A stretch of DNA of 64,000 nucleotides from Latrodectus hesperus (taxonomy: Eukaryota > Arthropoda > Arachnida > Araneae > Theridiidae): the NCBI GenBank assembly GCA_037975125.1, contig CM075852.1, positions 1,654,839 through 1,718,838 on the forward strand. The letters run 5' to 3'. The notes beneath the pieces were generated by a model. That model had not been told where the DNA came from and ran no database searches. It was given only the letters and a program-made list of their open reading frames with translations. A program made the position numbers and the translations under genes. Of the stretch, positions 1 through 11,200 are shown piece by piece; within the stretch, counting starts at the first letter, position 1; each line of letters starts with the position of its first letter.

Positions 1-3000
1 GAAAGGTATCAAAAACTTCCTGTGCAAATGCAGAGAAAATTATTAAAAACCTAATTATATAAGAAAGCACACATGGAAATAGAACCACATAGGAAGGAAT
101 AGATGGAATTGATTAGAACATGGTACATGAATATTAAATGTTGACATATATGTCTTCATGACAGTTAACCACTTTGTTTATGGTTAGTTAAAAGAAATAG
201 GTGTATTGAATTAATGCACAGTTGCATTATGAAAAATATATCCAACAAATCACCTAAAATTTTGCTTTTGTAAATTAAAACTTCTCAAAATTTAGGTATG
301 TAATAGCATTAATTTATCATATTTGTCAGGCATAAGCAGCATAATTGGGATACCATCTCATTACCACACATCTAAAAATGACTATCTGAAGTAGGTTTTT
401 GAAAAATCAGTGGATTGACCCTGAAAGTCATGTCGTTCAACAACTCATCAATCATGTGGTTTATTTTTTGTTTATTTTTAAGGAGCTTCCATAAAGAGCC
501 TTAATTATGACACATATTTCAATTCTAAAATGGAATTGCTATAAAAAATCTCTATCATGATACCTATGAACTAGCTAATACTTTCAAAAATATTCGCCAT
601 ACCATGTTGCATAGGTGTCATACAAACATCAATGGCAGTGGGTGTAACCGTAAATATTGCTTTGATGCTTGTAAGAATTTTTGTACTCTATTGTGTGGTA
701 AAATATATTTTGCCTCCTATCATTGCCTTTATCTTTTGATTAATCATATGATGTAACATTCCTTTCCATAATTTTCTTTGTGATAATGGTGGCTATCACA
801 ATTTATTTCCTTTTTAAATATGTACATTAAGTTCTGGAACACCCTATATAAAAATCATTATGTATTAAAAATAATTTAAAATATAGATTTTCTAAATTTT
901 ATATCTGTTAAAATAAAAATTGTAAAATGTAAATACACATTTTCATGTTAATTTTTAAATTTCACAGCCAAATCTATACATTAAATTTCTTAATTTTATT
1001 CTGTTCTTTAATTGGATTATTTATTAAGATTGAGTGTTTACTTTATAGATTAGCCAAGTAGGCCATCTTTAGACTTTTGTAATTCAAGAAACAAAATTAA
1101 CTAACATCTGTAAATTATTCATTTTTCTATTCATAAAAAGATTTTTTAGATAAAATTTCTAGCAGTGATATAAATTTGTTATAAAATTTGTGTGTTAGAA
1201 TTTTTTTTATCTAAGATGTACTTTACATATTATAGATCGTTTGATATTATGATATTTTAAAATAATTGATACACCTAAATAAATAGGTGTGCTTGAATGT
1301 TAATTTATTATAAGAAGTAAACAAAATTTTGAAAAATAAAAACTGTTAAAATATGCGATTTTATGATCTCATTCAGGCAAAACATTTTACTTGAATCAAT
1401 GTTTTTTAAGTTTTCCTAAAGAGAATTTAAGCTAATCACAAGTTAAGCTGTTTTGATGTGAAGAAAAACAATATTTGTACAGTACAAAAAAACTGATTTG
1501 CTTTTTAGTGTTATTTAAAACTTTTCTTTTTTTATAATTTTACAAATTTAAGAAAAATTTTTTTAAGCATGACTGAGGGTATGGTCCTATATGAAATTTT
1601 TTGTTTTTAAATTTTTTTTAGTGTCATTCCCAATTAAAATATTTTGTGTTTTTTCCTGGTATATTTTCCATGTTCCAAAATTTTATATTCTGTTTTTATT
1701 AGTTCATTAATATTAAATCACTTTGTGATTTATTAATGGTTAATTTCTTGTTTATCATTGATGTCTCATCTACAAAAATTTCCAAGGAGAATTATCATTT
1801 TGGCATAATTTTATCTATGCCTTCAAAACTCTTATTTGTCCAAACAATCAAGTACATTTTATATACTTTATACAATGCTCAACAATGAATACCAAAGATT
1901 TGCACTTCAATATTACCACTCATTTGCTATCACTCAAAATCTATTGACATCTTCTCAAATGCATTATGGAGAATTTAGCCAATTTTAACATTTTTATGCT
2001 AGCATCTAAAATCCATGACTCCACATAGACAAAACTGAGATATTTCGTAAGATCACTAATGTTTGAGTTTGATTTCCCATTCTCAGCCATATTTAAAATT
2101 CCATTTAATTCAAATTAGTTGGGTAATTTAAACAAACATTTTAATTTTCTTTCATATGCTATTGTTTTTTAAAAGGCTAATCTCATATGACCAAAAAAAT
2201 TTCTTGCTCTCCTGTACATTACCTTGTGTTATTGCTTTAATATTAAGCACTTATCTGTAAACTTCAATAACTTATATATAGCTTTTTTAAATTTCTTTAA
2301 TGCAAGGGCTCTTTAATCTAGTGAACAAATTTTATATTATTTGATTTTTTTAAGAAGTTTACCAATATTATCTGCATCTATATTTTTAAAATTGAAATGA
2401 TAATCCTTCAAAACTGCACAATAGTATAACCATATGCAGATAAAAATTGAATCTACCACTTTTTAAAAAAATTGCAGCAAGGAAAGTTTGCAAAAAATAT
2501 TGAAAGCACAAATTACAAATTATCAAAGTTTCATTAATATAATTGCACATTCTGTGCAATCAGTGTTTTGCAACATTCCAATATTGTATTAGAATAGAAG
2601 CTTCCATAGAAAAATTTGTAAACAAATTTATATATTAATGCAGAAATAATTGAATTTTTCATCCAATTCTACTATGTAAAAATAAACAATTTGCTATTAT
2701 GTAAATAAAGTTAATCATTAAACTATTAACTTTAAAGATATGGTAAATAAGAGTAGAGTATACCACACAGAATTTTCAGTTTGACTAAATTAATTACTTT
2801 TTCTTCTAAAAAATTTGTTTTTATTCACACTAAATTACTTTACACACATCACAATAAACAGCCTAATGACTGAAAACCATTTTAATATCCACCTCAAATT
2901 CTGGTGTAAAGTTTTTGGGATATTGGGTCGTATTAACTAGTCACAAAGGAGGAAATTGAGAACACTCCCAAGCACCTATACAGACAGACATTGCATCTCG

Positions 3001-4445
3001 TATTGTTCAGGAAGGGAGTAACTTTTCCAACAGCCCATAGAAACACCATACTAAATTACTTCTAAAAGAAACAGCAATTTATTCCTCTTCATCTTATTTG
3101 TTTTACATGAATATAAAGTAAGTTTGTCTAAGTGAATTTGGTGCAAATTTAAAAATATTTAAGATTTTTTAAGAAAGTAAACCAAGTTAATAAAGAATAA
3201 AACAAAGCAAAGAAATACCAGAGATGCTCTTTCAATAAATAATGTTTAAAGAGAATCATTAAATTATCAAACTGAATTACAGCTAGAAATAAATACTTCA
3301 TAACATTAATATACAGAACTGATAATAAACTAAAGACTTATCCTAAATAGAAATTTGCAATTTCAAAAATTATATCTTATTGATTGCAATTCTTTAAATT
3401 AATAGTAATTTTGATATTAAAATTTAGTAAATTTAAGTTTTTCACCAAAACTACAATTGATACAACTTATCAATAAAAATATTTTAATTTACTTTCACTT
3501 GAAAAGACAATATAAATTTGTTTCCAATTTAATATTTATTATAACTTCACATAAACGATTAGTTAAACACTCATAAAAATGAAGCATACGAATGTCAGTG
3601 GCAAGAAAATTACAGAATTAGTATATTAATAGATAAATTTTTAAAAACTTGAAGTTATTAAATAAAGAAATCATATTTAAAGTATATTAATTTTTAAGGA
3701 ACAAATGCTTAAATATCTGTTGTGACATTAAAATTTAAGACATTTAAAGCAAAAATGTAGTCTTCTTTCAGTCAATAAGCAATCAAGTTTCATTTGTGGA
3801 AGTCTGTATATTTTTATTTTTGTAAATTTTATAAAATATATATACATGAAAATAAATCTTAGAAAATTTTTTGTATAAATAAACAATGGCATGCAAATAT
3901 TATCAAGGAAGGTAGTGCAAGATAATATTGAACAGATTTAAATATAAAAACAAATACACAGTTCAACTACAATACCTATAAATTTTTAACATCCACACAA
4001 CAGAACCTCTACATAGAATCTTATTGAATGCACATAATATATTTCTCCAGATTTTAGATCTTTGATCAACTCTTTCAAAGATACATATAAAATCAAATTC
4101 AATATTTTTCATTTTAAACCATAATTGTAATTATTAATTTAAAAATAAAAGTTGATATTTTTATATATTAATTTAAGTAGAAACAATCATTTGGATTTTA
4201 ATAAGACAATGTTATAGAAGGTATTGACAGAATCTTACCTTTTTAAACAAAGTATAGAAACATTGAATACAACAAAGTTATAACAGTAAATTAATAACAT
4301 TCTTGATTTTTTTTAAAGTCATTCAGTTCACAGAACTCATAAATTAGCTTAGGTCAATATAAATAAATTATGGTCTAATGAGAAATGCCAGTAGTTTATA
4401 CATTGTCATGAAGGCGAAATTATGAATTACTACGACTTAAAGTTC
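1..4445. other. Gene-free AT-rich flank downstream of GRP94
   Basis: No coding exon with recognisable homology or good splice structure was found here on either strand. The stretch lies 3-prime of the minus-strand GRP94 gene and part of it is probably its 3-prime UTR. TTTATT on the plus strand (AATAAA on the minus strand) occurs near 3813-3818 and 3535-3540, but nothing decides which, if either, is used. Two patches are less AT-rich than the rest: about 390-850 (possible transposase relic, listed separately) and about 2880-3090 (unidentified). Confidence 0.6.
390..850 (+). mobile_element. Possible DNA-transposon transposase C-terminus relic with terminal repeat
   Basis: On the plus strand, 584-644 reads as a peptide resembling the C-terminal tail of Tc1/mariner-like transposases (a segment like NIRHTMLHRCHTNINGSG, compared with the family pattern of conserved R, H-R-C-H and N-G-G/S near the end). 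It is followed about 190 bases later by GGAACACCCTATATA at 836-850, the reverse complement of a terminal motif of the form TATA(C/T)AGGGTGTYCC. A similar motif ends the foldback element at 44985-45297. The frame is broken by stops and frameshifts. The family assignment is by eye only. Confidence 0.3.
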
Positions 4446-6773
4446 TCACAGTTCATCATGATCCGATTGCTCTTCATCTGGTTCATCGTCTGTTTTTTGC
4501 TCTTCTTCCTCTTCATCTTCTTCTACCAATTCAGGTTCTTCTTCTACTTGAGCATCTTCAGATACACCAAGTGATTTCCTCAGTAATATTTCTACCCGCT
4601 GAGCAAAGCTAGCAGTATCTTGCAACATAAAACCAGACCTCAAAGTCGCAGTTTCATACATGATGTTTGCCATACTCTTTGCGGTTTCATCAGATTTGTC
4701 GGACTGCACTCTTTTTAACAGCTCTTTCATCAATGGATGACGAGGATTGATTTCTAAAGTCTTTTTCTGGCTAAGATAATATTCACGAGTTGTGTCTTGA
4801 ATTTTACTATGGGCATTACTACGTGCTAATCTTTCCATATTACCAGTCCATCCAAATTGGCTAGCAATTAATGCACAAGGGGAAGAGTGCAGACGTTGTG
4901 AAACTGTGGCCTTTGTAATTTTATCTTTCAGCACATCTTCTTCAAGCCATTTAGTTAATGGTTCATATTCTTTGTTTAAAGATTCCTGCAATTCTTTTGC
5001 TTTTTCACCTTCATCCAGTCGTAATCCATCTTTAGCAACATTTTGGAACTTTTTACCTTCAAATTCTGGTAAAGCAGAAATGGCATATTCATCTACAGGC
5101 TCAGTTAGATACAGTACTTCATAACCTTTCTTCAAAAGCCTTTCAACAAATGGAGATCTTTCCACTTCTTCCAGTGATGCACCTGCCATGTAATAGATAT
5201 GTTCCTGTTTCTCTTTCATTCTTTCAACATATTCTGAAAGGGATGTATAATTTTTGGGATCATTTGATGAAAGGAACCTTACTAATTTGGCTAATCTGGT
5301 TCTGTTGCTTGGATCTTCAATAACTCCAAGTTTTACATTTGTACTGTACTCTTTCCAGAATTTCTCATATTCTTCTTTAGGAATTTTCTTGATCATATCC
5401 AGAGTTTTCCTTATCAATTTTTTCTTTATTACCTTCAAAAGCTTATGCTGTTGCAAAGTTTCTCTTGAAACATTCAAGGGCAAGTCATCTGAATCTACCA
5501 CTCCTTTAATGAAACTCAAGTAGTTTGGCATCATATCTTGGAAATCATCTGTAATAAAAACTCTACGCACATACAATTTAATATGATCTACTTTTGTACC
5601 ATATCTGTTAAATGATTCAGATGGTTGAACACTTGGAATAAACAATAATGATTTGAAAGTAACTTCTCCCTCAGCAATGAAATGAGTTTTAGCCAATGGA
5701 TCTGAAGAATCTTTGGTGATAGACTTGTAAAATTCATTATACTCATCATCAGAGATTTCTGAAGGTTTTCTTGTCCAGATAGGCTTAGAGGCATTGATCA
5801 ACTCCCAATCAGAAACTGTTTTCTCAACCTTCTTTGTCTTTGGCTCTTTTTCCTCTTCAATCTTGGCATCCTCCTCTTCATCAGCAGGTGCTTCAGGCTC
5901 TTCTTCTATGGGTTCTTCTACAGTTTCAGTTTTTGTGGTCCACAAATAGATTGGGAAGTTTATAAACTGGCTGTATTTCTTTATCAGATTACGCAAAGTA
6001 TCTTCTTCCAAAAAGTCTCTTGCTTCTTCTTTTAAATATAAGCTTACTGTTGTACCTCGTAACAGTGTGTTTCCACGAGGGTCTTCAACTATATTGAAAG
6101 AGTTTGCATCAGACTCCCAAATATGCTGAACATCATCGTTATGCTTACTGGTGACTACAACTCTGTCAGCAACCAAGAAAGAAGAATAGAAACCAACACC
6201 AAACTGACCAATCATATCTGTAAGTTCAGCAGCACTCTGCGTTTCTGCCACTTTTTGTAAAAAGTCTGATGTACCAGACTTAGCTATTGTTCCAAGATTG
6301 GCAATTAACTCTGCCTTAGTCATACCAATTCCAGTATCAGTGATATGCAGGACACTGTTCTCTTTGTCACTTTTAATTCGAACGCTTAACTCTTCCGTAG
6401 CAGAAAGGGCAGCTTTATCCGTCAAGGAAAGAACTCGTATCTTGTCAAGAGCATCAGATGCATTGGAAATTAACTCTCTGAGGAAGATCTCTTTATTGCG
6501 GTACAATGAATTTATAATCAATTTCATCATACGATTTACCTCAGCTTGAAAAGTAAATTTTTCGGCCTTTTCTCTTAGTTCTTTAATTTGAGCCACATTG
6601 AGACCATCGAGTTTGATAGCTTCTTCCTCTCGTTGAACGACTTCATCATCAGTTCGAGAACCTTCCCGGCTATTTCCAATATCTTTTTCAACAATCGGCT
6701 CGTCTTCTTCCTCAGCTAAAGCAATGCTTGAAACAAGCAAAATTCCAAGCAGTACGAGAAAAAATTTCTGCAT
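4446..6773 (-). CDS. HSP90B1: Endoplasmin / GRP94, ER-resident Hsp90 chaperone (single coding exon)
   Basis: ATP-dependent Hsp90 paralogue of the endoplasmic reticulum that folds secreted and membrane proteins. The 775-residue protein starts at the ATG at 6773-6771. Residues 1-20 form a signal peptide (MQKFF, then a hydrophobic stretch ending SIALA), followed by an acidic N-terminal segment. The N-terminal ATPase domain has the Glu-bearing helix with [13 protein letters not shown] (98-110), DTGIG (146-150) and GQFGVGF (189-195). A charged linker rich in E and K lies at about 284-320. Middle and C-terminal Hsp90 domains follow, then an acidic tail ending in HDEL (772-775), the ER-retrieval signal. 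Length fits the family (about 800). The frame is open upstream to 6836, but that extension has no ATG in frame and would bury the signal peptide. The coding region has no intron although all neighbours are intron-rich. It diverges from TRIT1. Confidence 0.97.
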   Translation of the reverse strand: MQKFFLVLLGILLVSSIALAEEEDEPIVEKDIGNSREGSRTDDEVVQREEEAIKLDGLNVAQIKELREKAEKFTFQAEVNRMMKLIINSLYRNKEIFLRELISNASDALDKIRVLSLTDKAALSATEELSVRIKSDKENSVLHITDTGIGMTKAELIANLGTIAKSGTSDFLQKVAETQSAAELTDMIGQFGVGFYSSFLVADRVVVTSKHNDDVQHIWESDANSFNIVEDPRGNTLLRGTTVSLYLKEEARDFLEEDTLRNLIKKYSQFINFPIYLWTTKTETVEEPIEEEPEAPADEEEDAKIEEEKEPKTKKVEKTVSDWELINASKPIWTRKPSEISDDEYNEFYKSITKDSSDPLAKTHFIAEGEVTFKSLLFIPSVQPSESFNRYGTKVDHIKLYVRRVFITDDFQDMMPNYLSFIKGVVDSDDLPLNVSRETLQQHKLLKVIKKKLIRKTLDMIKKIPKEEYEKFWKEYSTNVKLGVIEDPSNRTRLAKLVRFLSSNDPKNYTSLSEYVERMKEKQEHIYYMAGASLEEVERSPFVERLLKKGYEVLYLTEPVDEYAISALPEFEGKKFQNVAKDGLRLDEGEKAKELQESLNKEYEPLTKWLEEDVLKDKITKATVSQRLHSSPCALIASQFGWTGNMERLARSNAHSKIQDTTREYYLSQKKTLEINPRHPLMKELLKRVQSDKSDETAKSMANIMYETATLRSGFMLQDTASFAQRVEILLRKSLGVSEDAQVEEEPELVEEDEEEEEQKTDDEPDEEQSDHDEL

Positions 6774-6859
6774 ACTGAAAAATTTAATGAACAGCCCCAC
6801 GTAAACACCGGTAATAGAAAGCAGACCGGCACGCAAGACTCCTTTTGAATGAAATAAAC

Positions 6860-6866
6860 TGACGTG
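6860..6866. promoter_or_regulatory. Candidate UPRE/XBP1-ATF6 core (TGACGTG) upstream of GRP94
   Basis: TGACGTG on the plus strand, 87-93 bases upstream of the GRP94 ATG. The known UPRE consensus recognised by XBP1/ATF6 is TGACGTG followed by G or A; here the next base is T. A seven-base match alone could be chance, but it lies 13 bases from an ERSE-like element and upstream of a classic UPR target. Confidence 0.45.
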
Positions 6867-6879
6867 TTATACAGATAAA

Positions 6880-6898
6880 CGTGTAACTTGATTATTGG
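6880..6898 (-). promoter_or_regulatory. Candidate ER stress response element (ERSE-like) upstream of GRP94
   Basis: Read on the minus strand this is CCAAT, nine bases, then ACACG. The ERSE consensus is CCAAT-N9-CCACG (NF-Y plus ATF6/XBP1), so there is one mismatch and the spacing is exact. It lies 107-125 bases upstream of the GRP94 ATG and in the same orientation as the gene. The transcription start is not known, so it could partly overlap the 5-prime UTR. Confidence 0.5.
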
Positions 6899-7494
6899 TT
6901 ACTTCTGTTTTTGATGATTCGTTCTAGAAGAAGTTGAGTTGACTCATCTAGATTTAGGTTTTGGTTTTTCATTTTGTAATTTTACTTTGTTTTTCAGCAG
7001 AGTTTTTTAAAAAAATTTACTGTATAAATATGAAGTTTGGTTATGATTTCAAAATTTACATTTCAGAGAAATAATATTTTATTTTAACTATAAGAATGTT
7101 TTTTTTACAATACGAAATTTAAAATTTTCTTTAGAAAGTTTTGGAATTCTTATAATTAGGCTGAATTTCTGGCCGTTATTGAACAACCTAGTTGCAGAAA
7201 ATAAATTATATTTTAAGCAAGGGTGAACGTAAAAAACTGCACAAGCTGCTTAATATAAACGCTGCTAATCAGTGTTGAGCAATGAGATGAATTTTTGCTT
7301 TAACTTTGTTTATTATATTAATTGTTGAACTCATCGTAGTTTTTCAGATTTTTTCCTTTGTTACATATAAATACCACCTTTTTAAAAAGTCTTTCCGAGT
7401 AGTTCAAATAACTTAAAATATTCTTCAGCTAATGGTTAGGTTATGGCCATTCGTTTTGGAACTTTATGCGAAATATGCTTATAACTCACATTAA

Positions 7495-7536
7495 AGAGAG
7501 GAACACTAACAGATAACTTCGTTAGTATTCCTCTCT
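7495..7536. repeat. 16-bp inverted repeat (hairpin) in the divergent spacer
   Basis: Left arm 7495-7510 (AGAGAGGAACACTAAC) pairs with right arm 7521-7536 (GTTAGTATTCCTCTCT) with one mismatch, leaving a 10-base loop. It is less AT-rich than most inverted repeats in this window, so chance is less likely. It could be a small foldback element, a cruciform, or a structured transcript; nothing else identifies it. Confidence 0.7.
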
Positions 7537-8084
7537 TACTTCTCTTCTGTGGTTATTTTAAGCACTGTTGTTGTCATCTACATAATGTCACTTATATTAT
7601 TCATTGGAATAATTTCCGATAGCTTGTTTTCTTTTAGTTTGAATTCCTGTAAGGATTATTAGTGATATAAACTTGTTGAAATAAAGCTCTCCATTGTAAA
7701 TTATTTGCAATTTTAGTAGGTTTACATCAATCTTTACTAAACATTTTTCTCCAAGATTTCTCATCATGCTCAAAATAAATCAGAACTAACAGTGAAAGTG
7801 ACTGGAGTACATAACATTTTATTATCATTTTTTTTGTAGAAAGTAAATCCAGAGAATGGTTATGTCTAATACTTTTCAGTCAAACAAAAAATTCAGCAAG
7901 AAGCGAAAGTTAGAAAATATTTTGAAATCCCTATTTATGTATTTTTACATCTTTTATTAATAAATCAAATGAATAATATTTTTTATGTATAAATAAAATA
8001 TGGAAACGTTTATCATTTGTTATTTAAATTGAAAAAAGTGATTGGTAAAATTTAAACATATATATATTTTAATTTATGCTGTGA

Positions 8085-8243
8085 ATGGGAAATATTGTTA
8101 GAAAGTTTGGAAAGACAATTATGCTCAATAATAAATTCCCTGTTGTTGTTATTTTGGGATGCACAGGCACTGGAAAGTCGAAATTAGCTATTGAATTAGC
8201 TAAAACATTTAAAGGAGAAATAATAAGTGCAGATTCAATGCAG
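8085..8243 (+). CDS. TRIT1: TRIT1 exon 1 (P-loop)
   Basis: Residues 1-53. It has an ATG directly after an in-frame stop; a second ATG at 8121 could give a shorter, non-presequence form. It holds the Walker-A motif GCTGTGKS and ends at ATGCAG before donor GTTATT, a weak but usable site. Phase 0. Confidence 0.92.
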
Positions 8244-11200
8244 GTTATTATCTTTTCCAGTATATTAAGCTATTACCAATTATATTTTCCTCATCAGTTT
8301 AAATATATAAGCTTAACAGAATCATGATATCCAGTTTGCCCTTGTTTATTATGTTTATTTATTTTTTCCTTTAATATCACCATCTGATTAATTGTGAGTA
8401 AATAGATAATTTAAATAAATTTTATTCAGTTTGTCAATTTTTGTTGCAAGAATAATCCTAAAGAATACCTGTAGGAAAGGATGCTGCCTACTGTTTGAAA
8501 GATATTTTATTCACTTTCTTTCTTTAAGAAAAAAATGAAACTTTCACATTACATTTTTTTCTTACAATAAAGAATATACTTTTTTATGTTTATATGATGT
8601 TGTTATATAACATTTTAAATATTTTACTGAATTATTTAATGTTTGAATAAAATATTAATTTTTCTCTCGAAAAAAGTTTATCTAATTGGTTGGATCCTAG
8701 TAGAGATCACGCCTTTGGTGCAGATAATTTTGGTTGGTGATGATTATGGCATTTTTTTATTAATAATTTGGCCAATTATGGTAATCCTACTTCGATACAC
8801 TAGATGTGGTTAACCTAACTAGTTCTGGAATTTTCATATTTTGCCATTTTGTTGGCGGACAGTTCGAATTTCACCAGTTTGTCTTCATTCACTGGGCTGG
8901 CTGCATCTGTGAGTGAGTATACATTAGAATTTTTTATTTTGTTGAATGCAAAAGGTAAAAAAGAATTGATTCAATGTTATATTAAAGAAGGATTGATTGC
9001 TTTGAGTTATGAATGTAATGAGTAAATGTGATTATATGAATGAAATAGCTGTTTTGAATGGAGATGTTGAAAACAAGTTGTGATTATGCATGATGTTTAC
9101 AGAAGTATAAGAATTTGTGGTTTTCTGATAGTAAGTTATGTATGTGTGATATTTTGCATGCAACTAAAATGTGGCTTGTTAGATATATAAATGATTATGT
9201 TATGAATGAGCTGAATAAGAATACATATGATGATTGGTTTATACTTTGTTTGGAGGTTTGTATGAATACAATTATGAATGTTAGTGTAAAAGTTTAGTGA
9301 TAGAAGTAAATGTTATGGTTGAAATTGAAAAGAATAAGTTTTGGAAACTGAAGTTGGGAAGAAGCAAGCCTTTGAAGGGATAGTGGGTGTTTAGAGGTAT
9401 AGAAAGGAGAACAAACAAATGTTTTTTTCAAGTGATTGAACGATGGACAAAAAAGGAATTGTTGTGTCTGATTAAGAAATGAGTCTTGCCTGGAAGTGCA
9501 ATTGTTTTTAATTGTTGGAAAGCCTGTAAATCTTTGTCCCAATGAGGGTTTTTAACATTTGGAGATTAACCATAGTGTATGTTTTAATGATCCTGATACC
9601 GGTGCTCATACAAATTCAATTGAGGGTACATGATCATTTTCATCAATTGAGGGTATATTTAAAGAAAATGCATATATATATACTATATATATAGCATTTT
9701 CTTTAAAACCATACCCGCCATACTGAAGGTAAGTTTGACTATTACCCTTTGGAATGCGTATGGCAGCAATCCCATGTTCATTTGCTTAGCTATGATATCT
9801 TTAGAGTTTTTTTAAAATCTGTAGTTGCACTGTACCTTTCATTCAAAAAAGATCAGCAATAAAAAATAAGTGCTGTTTTTTTTATTTTTTATCTTAAATA
9901 ATTTCTTATTTTGTTATTATTTTTATAATTATATTATTTATTTTTTATTTTACATATATTTAATTAATTTTTGTATTATTTACATTTTTGTGTCTTTTTT
10001 GCTTGGTGCCATCTCGTTCTGACTTAGCACGTTTTTTATCAGTTTGTTGCCAAGGGTATGGCTCTCCTAGGATTTTACTGAAAAGAATTTATAATTTTTT
10101 ATACAAATTTTGCTTTTGCAGTTTTTTTTATTTCATTGTGATGTTTTTCTTGCATTGATACTTTCAAAACTATTTAATTTTGCAGTTTGGAAGCAAAACT
10201 GATTTTTACTATTAATTCTCATTTATGGAATAAATTTACTGCATGTTGGCAATTCCTAAATTGTGAAATTCATTATAAGCAGCACAATAATCAAGAAACT
10301 AAAATTCAAAATATATGCTTTCAGTCAAAAAAAGAGGAATTTTACGAATAGTTACTGAGGAGTGTTATATCATTTTATATTGGCCATTTTACACTATAAG
10401 CATGATAATGATTTGACAGTCTTCAGAAAAAGTATCAAATTTATTAATATTGAAAGATAAATTATTCCTTTTTTATGATGTTTATTTATATGGTAAATTA
10501 AGACAAACAATACATATTTATGTATTCAAACTAATTCAATATTATTCATATATGAAATGAGTGTTAATTATTATAATTGAATTTACAAGCTTGCATGTGT
10601 TTTTTAATGTTTCTATTAATTGTAATTTTACCCCATTCATGCAGATGGGATATGAGACTCAATATTCTCACCAACCAAAACAGTACAATTGTATCTAATT
10701 TTGACTAGTGCAATTAAAGATTTTCTTACCATTTCTACATTAAAGTTTCATATATTTGTAGACTTCAAAGCAGCCTACTACAGTATCAATAGAACTGAGC
10801 TACTAAGTGCTCTTTTTGAATTTAAGGTTCCAAAAAAGCTAATTAACCTCATAAAGCTCACTCTGACAAACTTTTTCTGCAGTTGGAATCCAGAGAAAAA
10901 CATCTATACCCTTTGAATTCTGCAATGAAATTAGACAATGAAATACAATGGCTTGTCTCCTTTTTAATGTAGCTCATAATAAAGTGATAAAAGATGCTGG
11001 CATTAATACAAGAGGTATTATATTCATTATTACAGTACAATTCTATCGTATGCTGATAACATCAGCATAATTTCGAACATAATCGAAACTGACTGGGACA
11101 GCCTTTTTGGCATTGGAAAAAGCAGCCAGGAAGATGAAACTCAGTGTAAACATGGAAAAAACAAAACATACTTGTTCTGTAATAAATAAGAATACCAGTC

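Larger units (their letters stand above)
6774..8084. other. Divergent spacer between GRP94 and TRIT1
   Basis: 1.3 kb between the two ATGs. It should contain both promoters and 5-prime UTRs. Apart from the ERSE/UPRE-like motifs near GRP94 and the hairpin at 7495-7536, I see no gene. An in-frame TGA at 8082-8084 immediately precedes the TRIT1 ATG. Confidence 0.6.

Noticed and set aside
2880..3090. Less AT-rich patch downstream of GRP94
   Set aside because: Could be 3-prime UTR or a repeat fragment; no frame, terminal repeat or known motif supports a call.
4906..6549. Open frames on the plus strand and in other minus frames inside GRP94
   Set aside because: They are shadows of the GRP94 frame, with no homology or gene context.
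6774..6836. N-terminal extension of the GRP94 frame by 21 codons
   Set aside because: The upstream start is not an ATG (TTG on the minus strand). The ATG at 6773 gives a standard signal peptide at the very N-terminus, whereas the extension would precede it.
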